Positions 1-12,300 of a stretch of DNA of 64,000 nt are shown piece after piece. The notes under the pieces are model-generated. The model was not told where the DNA came from. It did no database searches and worked only from the letters and a program-made list of their open reading frames with translations. The stretch lies in NCBI GenBank assembly GCA_951799425.1, contig OX637391.1, forward strand, positions 51,803,069 through 51,867,068, written 5' to 3'. Position 1 is the stretch's first letter. Every line of letters starts with the position of its first letter. Source of the DNA: Ilex aquifolium (Eukaryota; Streptophyta; Magnoliopsida; Aquifoliales; Aquifoliaceae). The position numbers and the translations under genes are program-made.

Positions 1-145
1 AAGTTAGTTAAAGTTAGTTGAAGTAGTTAGCTAAAATAGAGAGCGTGGTTGAAGTGAATTTTAAAAAGTTGCTAGCTAAAGTAGTGAATTGAATATTTAA
101 ATATATTTTGAGTAGCTATTTTGTTGAGTGTGGTTGGAGATGCTC
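1..145. mobile_element. MITE with GAGCATCTCCAAC-type ends, right part only
   Basis: The right terminus reads GTTGGAGATGCTC and is followed by TAA at 146-148. The inside (AGTTAGCTAAAATAGAGAG and similar) resembles the reverse complement of the complete element at 37034-37356, so both belong to one family. Three-base TAA duplications are typical of PIF/Harbinger-type MITEs, but class assignment is inference. The left end lies outside the window. The element sits inside a retrotransposon gag frame: the frame to its right reads up to the codon before the insertion. Confidence 0.75.
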
Positions 146-148
146 TAA

Positions 149-900
149 GCGCCAATTCTCATACCCATGGTGAGGTCACACACTCAACAACTCCTTAAAT
201 CTCTCCCAAGACTGATACAAAGTCTCACTGTCCTTTTGTGCAAATGTGGAGATTTGTCTTTTTAAAGTGTTGGTCTTATGTTGGAAAAAATATTTATTAA
301 AGAAGACTTGAGTCATCTCACTCCATGACCCAATAGATCGTGGTCTCAGCGAGTATAACCAACTCTTAGCTCTATCATTCAAAGAGAAAGGAAAGAACTT
401 AAGTCTCACAACATCATCAAGTGCAATTTGATTAAGAAAAGTCGCAACTACTTCCTCAAACTCTCAAATGTGCACATATGAATTTTCACTTTCAAGCCAT
501 GAAAATTAGGGAGTAACTGTATCATCCATGTTTTAAAATCCAGTTGGCGAGTATTAGCTGGAAACATGATGCATGATGGTGTGGTTGTGCGTGTAGGGTG
601 GAGGTAATCATGAAGAGTTATAATGAGTTGATATTCGTGTTTACTCATTTCTTCGGGACTCGATTGATTGTCAAAAAAAGGATTTAAAAAATTTGATTCC
701 AACTCTACCACAGGCCTACAAACAAATCTACCCAAGGTGTCTCTATATCTGTGCATGCAAGGCAACAGAATACTAAAAGAATAAAAATACTATAAAAAGA
801 AAAAAGATAAATAATAATAATAATAACAATACAACAAGCTAAAAGAAGGAACGAAGTTACCGCTTTTGCAAACTGTTGAAAAGAAAAACTATCTAGCAAT
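149..900 (-). pseudogene. Ty3/gypsy gag remnant
   Basis: Read on the minus strand, 409 down to 176 gives a Gag capsid-like segment with LKFFPFSLNDRAKSWLYSL and then a SETLYQSWERFKELL motif, as in plant Ty3/gypsy retrotrans_gag domains. Upstream, near 420-500, the same frame gives LESENSYVHI, a stop, then EFEEVVATFLNQIALDD, the usual Gag N-terminal block. A frameshift near 500-505 and TGA stops (after SYVHI and after KELLSV) show it is dead. The frame ends at the MITE at 1-145. No zinc knuckle or pol is in the window. The region between 560 and 900 is the less clear 5' leader and N-terminus. Confidence 0.75.
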
Positions 901-912
901 TCTCCTACCGTC

Positions 913-930
913 TCCCCGGCAACGGCGCCA
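913..930 (-). other. tRNA-Asp primer-binding site of the gypsy element
   Basis: On the minus strand this reads TGGCGCCGTTGCCGGGGA, complementary to the 3' end of plant tRNA-Asp including CCA. It lies five bases inside the LTR end at 936 and fixes the element's orientation, with the 5' LTR at higher coordinates. Confidence 0.85.
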
Positions 931-935
931 AAATT

Positions 936-2141
936 TGATTATGCCCAAAGAATAACGCGGCAGTTGTAGCACAACTTTGAAGTGTCGATTCCACAGAGAG
1001 ACAAATTAAAAGAATAGTAGAAGGAACAAAAAAACTAAAAAAAAATATTAGATGATTACTGGAGAACAAAAATTAATTTTAAATGCAAATTAAAGTGAAA
1101 CAAAGTGACTAACGAAAAAAGTACTCAAATTTGACAAACAATAAAGCATCGGGAATCTCTTGCACAAATCTGGTATTTTAATTATTCTCAATTCATTGAA
1201 TAACTCAAATGGGAATTCAATTCCCAAAATTCCCAATAGAAAAGTATAGATTTATAAACCAAATGTAACCCATTGAAAAATCATTCACCACTTTTAAAAT
1301 ATGTAAATTATTTTGACTATTGAGAAAATCCAACGACGACAATATATTCTGGAAGCGATATTGCAGCAAAGAATTAAATCAATATTGATAAATAATTGAT
1401 CCAAACATAATCAAAGAGCTAATCCATTCAATAGAAAAAGCCTGACTAAATCCATAAATAGAATAAATTCTATAACTATTTGGAAAAGAAAACACCAACA
1501 ATAAATTGAGAATGATAAAACAAAAGAGTTTTACTCATTAGAAATCAAATGCATAAATTAAAAATAAATAAAATACCATCTACTGTGCAAGTTCATCACT
1601 CGTCCTACCTGAGAATTTAGTTACCCATAAATATAATGAACAATAAAAATCTCCCAAAAAAATAGAACAAAGTAGCGGCCATCAAAGTTTTTCTCATCCC
1701 TCTATTTCGTCTCCTGTTGTTTTGTCTTCCAGCCGCCCAAACCAAAGAACAGCCGCCCACCAAAAGAATGAAAAAGAAGTTAAAAGTCAAACCATTTTTT
1801 TTGTCTCCCAGCCGTCCAAGCCCAAAGAGAAAAAGCAAGTAGTTTCAAAAGTATCTTTTTTCTTGAGAAAAGTCCTTTTCATTCTCTCTTAATTTCAACT
1901 TTTTTACTTCAGCCCCTAAAGTCCAAATATGTTAAGTATAAAGTCTAATTGTGAATTATCTCTCACCAACCAATAATACAATATTTAATATTTAAAATAT
2001 TATAAAATTATGCTCAAATATATCTCAGTGTGAATAAATATTAAATTCAATAATATAAATTATATCTAATTATTTCTATTCACATTTTAGTATTTTAATC
2101 TAATAATAGGATATTTAGAATGCATTTTCGCGCACTCATCA
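936..2141 (-). repeat. Ty3/gypsy 5' LTR (about 1.2 kb)
   Basis: The block next to the tRNA-Asp primer site begins with TG and ends with CA on the plus strand. Read on the minus strand it starts TGATGAGTGCGCGAAAATGC and ends ATCA just before the primer site. Position, termini and length (1206 bp) fit a plant Ty3/gypsy 5' LTR. The outer boundary is inferred from the TG/CA dinucleotides only, because the partner LTR is not in the window. Confidence 0.65.
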
Positions 2142-3351
2142 AGGTCCGTCTAGTGAGTGGTGGGTTTGGCTACAAGTAGTTTACCCCTACTTGAAGTACG
2201 GGCCAGCCCGCCCACTAACTTGTTCAAGTAAGGGCTTGCGTCTACCCTACCCAAGTCCAACCCAAAAAAAAAAATCGCACCCCTAATGAGATTAAAAGAT
2301 TTTAAAGGGCAATTCCAATTCAAAATCAAGCACTACCTTTTTGTTACTAAAATCATAATGGATGCATCCCGTCGAGATCATGCTTTTAGACAATCTTCTA
2401 AAATTATTGGGCCTATATATTATGTGCTAAATTTTTCAAGAGGCCCTAGATATTGAGGCCTTAGTAAACTAAGGGCCGAAAGAAAATTGGACCTATTGAA
2501 ATTAGGGTCCAAAATTTATTTTTGGGTCCTAAGAATTTTGAAATCCCTAGTTGATATTTTGTCCCCTATTTTGAATCATCCCTCTCTATTTTTTGTTTCT
2601 TTTCTTTTGGTATTGTGGTCAGAGTTATCTAGACTAACTTGAATGCACCTTGACTAGGTTTCTCCCTGATTTGATCAAAGACAAGTTATTCACATCATAG
2701 AATTCATAAGGGATCTAATCCTAAATCCCACGTGACCTGAACCTAAGAAAATTACAAAATTTTAAATTCAGATGGTTTGAATTTACAACTCGTTGTAACA
2801 TACTCTATTCCTTTACTATTATATTTATTTATTTTTATTTAACAAGGGAAAAATAGGTATTTCAAAAAATTACTGATGGTGTCAGCAAAAACTAGATGGC
2901 CAACTTATGATCTACTCTATTATTTTTTGCAGCTTGCCAAAAAAAAAAAAAAACCAGTAATGAAAATAAAAGAGTATGACACTTTTACCCGTTAGAGTTT
3001 AACTATTCGAACTTGATGCATATCATGTGGGCTTATTTTTAAGGAGGCCTTTCTTTAACGGAGAATAAAGTATAGTGGTTTCCAAACCAAGTCGTATTTG
3101 GATAATATGGTGTTGATAATTAGTCAATCTTAATTTGACTTTTTAATTACTTCTCTCAATTTTTTTGACACTAACCTTTTCTATTTATAAATCGTGTTAT
3201 GTTTATATTGACCTACATGATATGCAACTTAGAAACCAAATTCACCATTGATAGACCTCTATAAACTAAAAAATTTGGTAGTTCTAACATGATTCATACA
3301 ATATCAAGTTAAACAATATAAATCACCCCTTTTGCGAAAAATTAGATATTG
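2142..3351. other. Intergenic, no gene seen
   Basis: AT-rich DNA with scattered stops in all frames. The stretch 2610-2720 resembles 24630-24790, a SINE-like dispersed repeat. A poly(A) run lies at about 2939-2953. I see no supported gene. Confidence 0.5.
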
Positions 3352-3586
3352 GGCCCGTTTAGAATTGACTTTTTTGGGTGTAAAACAGAAGTTTGAAAAA
3401 TAAAATGAAAAAATCAAAATTAGAAAAACTCTTGGAACCTTTTGAAATATTTTCGAAAGAATCGGCTTTTCCTTTGAAACCCTTAGATAAGCTCCATTTT
3501 TCAATTTTTCCTTAGTGCCGTTAAAAACTATTTTTACTCAAAAAATTGATGAAAAAACTGCTCAATAAGCTTAAGTCCAAACGAAC
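3352..3586. mobile_element. Probable small MITE with GGCCCGTTTAG-like ends
   Basis: The left end GGCCCGTTTAGAATTGACTT and the reverse complement of the right end (GGTTCGTTTGGACTTAAGC) are an imperfect inverted repeat of about 20 bases around 235 bp of AT-rich DNA. The GGsCCGTTTGG-type end is common in plant MITEs. I could not find a convincing target duplication. Confidence 0.45.
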
Positions 3587-4922
3587 CAAGCTTTTTTTTT
3601 TTTCCCCTCTGAAACCAAAAAAGCTGAGATTTTAAGCAAACTCTAAATATGTCAAATATCTTAGTATATTAATTAACCGAGTTTGGCATCTCAAGCTCAA
3701 GTTATTAGTATTTAACACTAATACGACTTGTGTATCATTCGTGGTTGCTTGTCGTGTCATTTTTAGGTTTATGATGACAAATAATCGAGTTTAGGAATTA
3801 CTAAATATGGGATTATAGAAGTGCATTTAATCGTCCAAAAAGAGGATTTGATTGAGTATCGAGGAGTTAAGGAAGTTAAGCCAAAATACCAAAAAATCAG
3901 TGACATCGAAGACTTATGAGAGGACCATTGTCCATTTGAATTTGAATTTGAATTTAGGGATTCCGTGTATAACCATAAAACCCTAACCCATTATGTGTAA
4001 CAGGTCAAAGATTGTCATCTCTAACCAACCCTACAAGGTTGCAGATTATGAGTTTAAAAGTATATTCTTGACTACCAAGGGATTTAGGAGAACCACGATA
4101 GTTAAATTTCCAACTAGCATTTTTGTATGTAAGTTTGATAAAATTCAATACGATCGGATTACTCAACATCAATCGATACAAAATTAATAGGTTTAAGTTT
4201 GATTTTACTAGATTTGCGTTGTATACGGATGGACATGTCTAACCCGCATAATAAATAAGTCGTATTCAAATAAAATATCTTAACCCATTTGTATTTTTAT
4301 ATAACCAAAAATTGACATTTACTAAAATAGTAAGAACCACCAGCCCCACTCCGTCTATTATAAACCAACTCAATTTAACCCAACAAATAGGGGTGATAAT
4401 CGAGCTGAATTCGAGCCTAATTTAAGCCTAATTTACACATAAACGAGCTGACTCATTTGACTATTTACACATAAACGAGCCTAAAAAAAATGTTTAAACT
4501 TGTCTTGTTTAACGGCCCTACCAACAAATCATTCTCCTAACATTTTAGGAGAAAGTTACGTGAATATCAAAATACAGAGTTCAGACTCCATATAGAAGAG
4601 CCAATATCACTTTCTATTATTTTTTATTATAACATAAAAAATGATACATACACCTTCTTTATCATATGCTACTTACCATAAAAAAGACTCTCTCTACTAG
4701 TATAGACAGTCTTATTGCCGCTATATGTAAAATTTTAGTGTTATTTTAAATATGTACGGCTCTCTATTTAAGAAAGTAATTTTTTTTAGAATAATAGAAT
4801 ATATTTTATGCCTTCATTATCCAAAAGAACTCGGGTAAAATTCACTAAGCACTATCAAATGAACTCTCTCTCTCTCTCTCTCGTTGAATTATTTCACTGT
4901 TTTGTGGATTATTGTGGACAAG
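3587..4922. other. Intergenic, dispersed-repeat debris
   Basis: No gene is supported. The part around 4385-4510 (gataatcgagctgaattcga and similar) belongs to a dispersed 'cgagctgaattcgag' repeat also seen at 20460-20760. A (CT)n run lies at about 4864-4883. Short open frames here lack recognisable motifs. Confidence 0.4.
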
Positions 4923-4930
4923 TTAAAATG

Positions 4931-6719
4931 TAGGGCTGTTCACCCGAGTCGATGGGTAGGTAATAGTAAATTCCATCTTTTGAATTGATGAATTGCGAAA
5001 GACCAATTTTTTGGCTGACGTAACCCAATCGAAGGTAATATTCCAAGCTGAATTACATCCAAAAAATCAGTTCAGAAATTGGGTAGGAATGCGGAATATC
5101 TTACATATTTTTAGTTTTTAAGTAGTAATTTTTGGGTTATTTTAACAACTCAATCGCCAATACAATATAGGGAAAATTTCATCCATACCCCTCTAGTTAG
5201 GCCTAAATTCAATGACACCCCCTCTAAATTCTGAAACTTCACTACACTCCTTTACAATTTATACTTTCAAATCAAATACACCCCCTTAACGGTAATGTTT
5301 AACAGTGTCGGTGCAAAAAGTAACGGTTTGCCTTTAAATTTTTTGAAAATGTCAAAACTACCATTTCTTATATAAATGTACTAAAATATCCTCAACCCTT
5401 TTCCCTATATATATATACCATATCCCTTTTTGTTGGTAGAGGTTAGAAACAAGTTTTGTGTTGCTGGAAGACATAGGAGACTGAAATTCAGCAATTTGTT
5501 CTTCAAGTCGTTCTCCACACTGATCGTTCACTACATAAGTTGGTAAAAAAAAATTTCTTGCAGATTTGTAAATGTTTTTTATGCAGATTTTTAAAAAATT
5601 TTCATTTAGTTTTTTCATGTAATTTTTTTAATTTTTGTTAATGCAGTTTTTTTTTTTTTTAAATTTCATGCAGATAGTTTTAATTTTTTTAAGCAATTTT
5701 TTTAAAAAAAAATTTCATGCATTTTTTTTAGATGTTTAAATGTCAGTATATTGTGACATAGGGGAGGAGGAGTTTGGCGTAAGATGTAGTTATAAACCAT
5801 GTTATTGTGAGATTGAATGTTCATTTGGTGTTAAATTAAATAACTAACATTAATTTGATAAGGTTAAATGTTAAATTAATAGAATTTAATATTCTATTTA
5901 ATATATTAAATTTTAATTTAATAAAATTAAATGTCAATTTGGTGTTGATTTGATAAAATTAAATAATAATTTAATATTAAATTAAAGAAATAATATTAAT
6001 TTGATGAAATAAAATATTAAATTAATATAACTAAATGCTAATTTGATAAAATTAAATATCAATTTGTGTTGATTTGATGAGATGGATTTAAATTAAATAA
6101 AGGATATTAATTTAATAAAATTAAATATTATATTGATGAATGTAAATGTTAATATAATAGAATTAAAAGAGAGTGCATTTACATGGCAGGGGGTGTCATT
6201 GAAGTTATGTCAATTTATAAGGGATGTGGATAAAATTTACTCTATAAATTATTCAGGGGTATTTTTGTAAATTAGCAATTGATGTTAACTCTGTAATCAG
6301 ACAACACTGACATGGGGTGACAATGAAGTTTCAGAATCGAGAGGAGGTGTCATTGAATTTAGACCTAATTACAAGGGGTGTGAATGAAATTTTCCCTACA
6401 ATATAATATAAGAACATGTAAACCAATACAATAAATTAATAGCACTAAAGAAAATACAATAAGTTCAATAATATGAGCATATAAAATAACGTCGTTTTAC
6501 ATTAAATATATTATTTTTAAAAAAAATTTAAATATATGTGTGGGTTAAGTAGGAATGCAAAATTTTTATGGGTATTCTGCATTCCTATCTACGATTTTGT
6601 GGATTACTAAATTTTTTTTCCATTGACTGGTTGAAATTTTGTGGAATTCTAATAATCTAGTAGGGTCGGATAGAAAAGATGCAGAATAGGTCGGATGGAC
6701 GGAATTTTGAACAGCCCTA
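4931..6719. mobile_element. hAT-type MITE interrupted by a Mutator-type MITE
   Basis: The termini TAGGGCTGTTCA and TGAACAGCCCTA are inverted repeats flanked by an exact 8-bp direct repeat TTAAAATG at 4923-4930 and 6720-6727, the hAT hallmark. Without the nested element at 5170-6396 and its 9-bp duplication, the hAT element is about 550 bp and has no transposase frame, so it is non-autonomous. Confidence 0.88.
5170..6396. mobile_element. Mutator-type MITE, copy 1 (long terminal inverted repeats)
   Basis: The ends GGGAAAATTTCATCC and its near complement form terminal inverted repeats of about 80-100 bp, including complementary blocks around 'ggcctaaattcaatgacacc' and 'ggtgtcattgaatttagacc'. 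The element is bounded by an exact 9-bp duplication TACAATATA at 5161-5169 and 6397-6405, as expected for Mutator-like elements. The interior at 5810-6170 is low-complexity AT-rich DNA of TTAATTTGATAAAATTAAAT-like units, with no transposase. It shares ends and core with the element at 46334-47644. Confidence 0.92.
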
Positions 6720-6727
6720 TTAAAATG

Positions 6728-7617
6728 TATGGTTTGGGATGATCGAAGAGATTTTACAAATAGTTAAGTGAGATTTCCTTAAAAAAATATGTCCAATGCT
6801 CAAACCTTCCATTTGTAACTAGGTTAGGGAGACAAAAATAGAAAAAAAAAAGTCTATTATATTTGTAATTTATAGAGGTTGATTGTCCGACATAGACCCA
6901 ATTATAGACGGAATTTTTCTATACTAAGTACGACCTATTACCAAAAATAAGTGTTTCACACACGACCTAATTTGGGAATCTAATTAAGGATTTAATTTAA
7001 TACAACTGTTGGATTAATTATAAGTTTCATTAATGTTAGATGAAGCGCTCTTCTAATTCAATAATTACATTAAATTAGATATTCAAATTAGGTCCCACTA
7101 GCATTTTCCAATCTATTATTGCATGATCGTTCCTAAGTTCTTTTGGAATATTAAAATTTAACATTGTGGCAATTTTTTTTTTTTTTTGGTATGATTATAT
7201 TCTTAAAATGCATCCACAAAGATAATTTTTCATTGTTAAAATAAAATGCAATACTAAGAGTGAAGAAGAGTATTCCAGTTTAAGAGACTTTCATAAATTA
7301 ACTTTTAATTGTAAAATGTTTCACTAATTTTCCCAACCAATATGTTTTATCTATATTTTTTTTTGGTAGATCATCTACCGTGTATTTAGGTGGGACCTTT
7401 TGTATTTAAGTGGGTCCTTTCCTCATTAATGGTGTATGATTTACCAAAAAAAGAAAATAAAAAAAAAATGTATTACGATATATTGGATCCTTGATAGATA
7501 TTCTTAGGTATAAATGTGTATTAATGTCCAATATTTGCCATGAAAATCTTGTTAAGCTGCATGGAGGTTTCATAGACCAAGGAAGCAGAATCCTGATGTA
7601 AAACCAAGCTAGGTCCC
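6728..7617. other. Intergenic, AT-rich, no gene seen
   Basis: This stretch has poly(A)/poly(T) runs at about 6841-6851 and 7170-7188 and no frame with recognisable protein similarity. Confidence 0.4.
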
Positions 7618-7746
7618 TCAGGTTCAATGATGTAAAGCTAGGTTTTTTTTCCTTTTGTTACTATGCTTTCTGCATACATGTAAAGCTTGGGTTTATCCCT
7701 TTGTTACTAATCAATAAAATTTTACTTTCCCAAAAAAAAAAAAAAA
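7618..7746 (+). mobile_element. Retroposon 3' end with poly(A) tail, LINE-like
   Basis: A T-rich 3'-UTR-like stretch with an AATCAATAAAATTTTACTTT block is followed by a poly(A) of about 15 bases at 7732-7746, the look of a LINE or retrocopy tail. Similar tails occur at 14811-14899 and 23150-23305. No coding part is recognisable, so the class is tentative. Confidence 0.4.
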
Positions 7747-7904
7747 CCCTCCTTTAGGCGATGGTTGGTAATTTTTTATCCTTAAATTATGAAATGCCTT
7801 AGACGGGCCCCACATTGTTTAATATTTCCTGCTTTCAATTAGACACACATGGTATTAAGACAACTTATTAATTTAGATTAAAAGCTCACATTTACAAAAT
7901 AATG

Positions 7905-8704
7905 ATACCCAAAAATGACATCAGGAATAAGTAGAAAGATATTTAAATAATTGATTTGTGGCAAGAGCCAATGGACAACGTCTGTCTCCCCACCTCCAGC
8001 TGTACATCCTATCTCAAGTAAAAGTGTCAAGGTCGTCCAAGTACGACCTCAAATATACGTATCATGATTGTCTACGTTATATCACGAAGAAAATCAACAT
8101 TTTTAGTTTAGGTCAAGTGTTTGGATTGATCTCCTTTTAATCACGAGCTGACTAAAAGTATAGTAGGTCATCCCAATCAGAACAACCTCACAACAAGACC
8201 TTTCATTGATCTGAAAGCCCACATCGTATCTAAGTTTGAAGACAAGTCATAATGTCATCTCAACATGTTCTAAAAGGCTATAACACACCTAGGAAATGTA
8301 ATTTCTAACGGCCCAATATTCCCTCAACAAAATCCTAACAAACTAGAGAACCATGTGACGATGATGTGAGAACCACCCTGCCTGTGGGTATAAATACAAG
8401 AGACATACCCTCATACAAACGACTAATTATAATCCCTGTAATTGCAACTCTATCTTCTTCTCCAAACAATAAGAAACCTCCCAATGAGTAAGAGACTCCA
8501 TTAGAGTGGACTAGTCAAGTTCTTCAACTGGTGAACCACTGTAATCTGTGTTCTTACTTGTTTCCCAGCTCTTACCCCTATTTTACAGTTACTGTTGCAT
8601 TTTATATAGCCATAAGACTCGGCCATAGGACAATTTCATCCTCACTGTTCATTCATAAACCACTATTCATAAGCCTTAAATTCTTCAATTCAAACACCCA
8701 CCCC
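7905..8704. repeat. Possible solo LTR (boundaries uncertain)
   Basis: About 800 bp separates parts of a tandemly repeated host segment: 7800-7900 resembles 8990-9075. It contains a TATA box with GGGTATAAATACAAG at about 8388-8402, followed by the long pyrimidine-rich stretch usual in LTR U5/R regions. This fits an inserted LTR, but I could not define termini or a duplication. The 103-residue open frame at 8531-8842 shows no protein motif. Confidence 0.35.
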
Positions 8705-8705
8705 A

Positions 8706-9185
8706 CAAAACATCACAAAACATATCATATGCACATCATCAAGCGAATTGTGACGGGTTTTTCTCTCCACAATCCACTCATTGTTGCACCACACTTCGTA
8801 GTGTGGGTTGGTCTTGCATATTCAAACCCATGTGATGTATAATTTCAGATCAGGATTACTTCCATTATGATAGTTGCCACGGTCCCAAAACTTCCAAGAC
8901 TTAGAATCTAGATGGATGTCATGAGGGGAAGATACTTAAAGAGTGGCAGGGACATTGCATTCATGCTTGGTATCATTAACATGTCTTTGACCCGCATAAT
9001 TTAATATTCCCTATTTTGAACTAGACTTTCATGGTGTACTAAAACGAGTTATGAAATAAAGATCAAGAGCTTACACTTATAAAACATTTCATATGTAGAT
9101 CATCAAGCGACTTGTGATAACAACAATCCACTTGTTTTGCACCACACCTCCTCGTGTGGGTTTGTCCTGCATTTTTGGGCATTTT
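8706..9185. repeat. Diverged tandemly repeated segment (units A and B)
   Basis: The block around 8706-8830 (caccacacttcgtagtgtgg region) is repeated at about 9075-9175. The following part of unit A (8835-9010, with aatttcag...atggatg...gggacatt...aacatg) reappears at 13062-13290, on the far side of the copia insertion. Unit B was therefore one segment split by the element at 9186-13046. Function unknown, non-coding by eye. Confidence 0.6.
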
Positions 9186-9334
9186 TATTAGGAAATAAAT
9201 TTTTTGTTATTAGGAAATGAAATTTTTATTTCCATGTACATTTAGGACTTTCCTTTTGTCTTTCCCTTATTGTGCTATAAAGAAACATTCATGTGAATGA
9301 TAGAATTAAGGAATTCATTCCACAATTTTTAAGA
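9186..9334 (+). repeat. Copia-1 5' LTR (about 149 bp)
   Basis: It begins TATTAGGAAATAAA and ends TTTTTAAGA just before the primer site. It matches the 3' LTR in order (tattagg..., gactttccttttgtctttccc, tgaatgatagaatta). It is short for a copia LTR. The start is TA, not the usual TG. Confidence 0.8.
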
Positions 9335-9388
9335 TGGTATCAACGTCTTTCTTTCTCTGCGACCTGACCTAAAAATATTCTAAACCAC

Positions 9389-12300
9389 ATGGCGGCACCT
9401 CCTCCCAACCCCAACCCACCTCCTGTCGACGCATCTCCTCCAGTAATCGTCAGGAATGGCTCTTTCTCCTTATCACCTTCTAGCTTCTGATTTTTCCGGT
9501 GTGAAACCTTACAATTCCAAGAAGTCTACTCTTGGCAGGCCTCCTGTTCAATCAGCTGCCAAACACCTTTTGGCAGCATAGTCCTCCTCACCTGCCATGG
9601 TCCTTTAGCTTGATATCCGAGCAATCTTGGCAACTGATTGATCTTCTCATGCCCGCACCCCCTCTGCTGCCAATTTCGTTGGTAACTCCTCTATTTTCTC
9701 TTCTTCATCTCTTTCCTTTAATCTCAATCATGACTGGTTGATCGATAGTGGTTCTAGTAATTATATGTCTCCTAATCGTAGCTTATTTTGTAATTTTGTT
9801 CATCCTATCAATGCTCATCCCATTCACTTAACCACTGGGGATTTGGTTCATATTGAAGGAATTGGTGATATTTACCTCTCTCCATCTTTTGAATGTATTT
9901 TATGTTTCTACATTTAAATTTAATCTTCTTTCTATTCCTAAGCGTACACATTATCTTGGTTGTGTTGCCACTTTTTCTTGTTTCTCGTGTGTTTTTCATG
10001 ACCCTCTCACAAAGAGGCTGATTAGAAGAGGTGAGGCATGCAATGGGCTCTACATCTACCATCCTACTCCACCTACGACCTCCTCTCCTAGTAGTCACCC
10101 CACTAAAGCCCTTTGGCACCAAGGCCTCGGCCATCCCTTTACTTTTCATGTTCTTAGTTTTAATATATTTTATTGTTCTCTTAATAATTGTGATGTATGT
10201 GCTCGTGCCAAGCACACTCGAACTCCTTTTCCAGATTATGCTAATAAAATGCAATGATTTTTAATCGAATTTTTGTTGATATTTAGGGTGGTTATCAAAC
10301 ACAATCCACTAATGGTGCACATTTTTTTCTCACTATTGTCGATGAATTTTCACGTACTACCTAGGTTTACCTCATGCGCTTTAAATCCAAAACCTTCTCT
10401 TGCCTTAAAACATTTTTTGCGCTTATCGAGACTCAATTTTATACTCGATTTCACATGTTCACTCGGACAATGGTACTGGATTTTTGTCTAATTTTTTGCA
10501 AAATTTATTTAGTGATAATGGCATCATTCATGAGTGTATCCATGTTGATACTCCACAATAAAATGGTGTGTCTGAATGCAAACACATACATCTCTTGAAT
10601 TTAGCTCGTTGTCTCCATTTCCAAGCCAACTTTCCCATTAGGTTCTGGGGTGAGTGTGTCCTCATTGCAGCCTACTTAATCAACCGAACACCATCTTCTA
10701 ATCTTCCAAAATAAATCTCCTTTTGCACTACTTTTTATTAAGCCACCATCTAATAATCATCTATGCTTATTTGGCTGTCTTTGCTATGCGCAGACACTCA
10801 AAGTTCATCGGGATAAATTTTCACCTTGTGCTAGCAAATGTGTTTTCCTAGGTTACCCTAGCCCACACAAAGCCTATCGTGCCTATGATCTTGACTCCAA
10901 CAAAAAATAAAATAAAAATTCTAGGGACGTGATCTTCTAGGAAATAGTCTTTTATTTTTCCACTCCGCCACATCCTCCTGCCCTTCCACTTCCTGTCCTT
11001 CTCCACCCAGTTCTTGAAACTCTTGATGTCTACCACACCCTAGAGATCACTCCCACTTCCTCGTCTTATATATCACCACCATCCTTACCCTCAGCACTTT
11101 CACCGCCACCTCCTCCGCCGTTGCCACCTTCCCGTCCGCGACGTACAATTACTCGCCCCCTCCACCACCGTGATTACATATTTCCTACTCTAACTTTGTC
11201 TTTTTAGCTGCTCTTATAGTTATTGTTGAGCCTTCCCCCTACTCTCAGGCCATATCCTTTGAACTTAGTGCTCTGGAGGCCAATAATACTTGGACTCTCG
11301 AACATTTTCCTCGTGGTAAGAAACAAATTGGTTGCAAGTGGGTCTTCAAGACCAAATTTTGGGCTGATGGTTCCATTGAGCGCCATAAGGTTCGATTGGT
11401 GGCAAAGGGCCACACACAGGTTGAGGGGCTCGACTACCATAAAACCTTTGCGCTTGTTGCTTGGTCGTTGTGTTTTAGTTGTGGCTTCAGCTAGGAAATT
11501 GGGTTATTCATCAGCTTGATGTTCATAACACCTTTTTGCATGGTGATCTTGATGAGGAGATTTAAATGACCCTTCCCCCTAGATACTGCACTAAAGGGGA
11601 GACTAGATCTTTTTGTCTAAGAAAATCTTTGTATAGGCTCATACAGGCTTCCCACAATTGGTTTTTCAAGCGTTACTATGTTCTTCTGGATGCAAGTTTC
11701 AAGCAGTCCTAGTCGGATCATTCCCTCTTCACTCATGTGACTACATCTTCATTCATTGTTGCTCTAGTATATGTGAGTGACATTATTGTTGCAGGCAATG
11801 ATGTTTTCCATGTGAATCACTTGAAGCAATTTCTTTCCCAGCAGTTCAAGACCAAGGATCTTGGTCCCCTCAAGTATTTCTTAGGTCTTGAAGTTGCCCG
11901 TTCCCTTTCTGGGATTTTTCTCAATCAACGGAAGTATGCTTTGGAGGTTCTTTCTAACAGTGATCACTTGGGCACTAGACCCGTTTCCTTTCCCATTGAG
12001 CAAAATTTAAAGCTTAATAACATTGACGGTGATTTTCTCCCTGATCCAAGCTCTTATCGTCGATTGATGGGTCATTTAATCTACCTCATCATCACTCGCC
12101 TTGTTATTGTTTACCCGGTGAACATTCTTAGTTAGTTCATGCACCAGCCCCGGACCATTCACCTGAATGTTGTTGTTCGTGTTCTTTGTTACCTAAAGGG
12201 CTCCTCTGGACAAGGCCCCCTTTTCTCTTCTACTAGCACTCCACATGCCACTACCTACACTGATTCCGATTGGGCAAGTTGTCCCTTGTCTTGACGCTCC

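Noticed and set aside
8531-8842. 103-codon plus-strand frame
   Set aside because: No recognisable domain; it spans an LTR-like block and part of a tandem repeat.
9808-10254. 148-codon minus-strand frame
   Set aside because: Antisense shadow of the copia-1 GAG-pre-integrase region on the plus strand.
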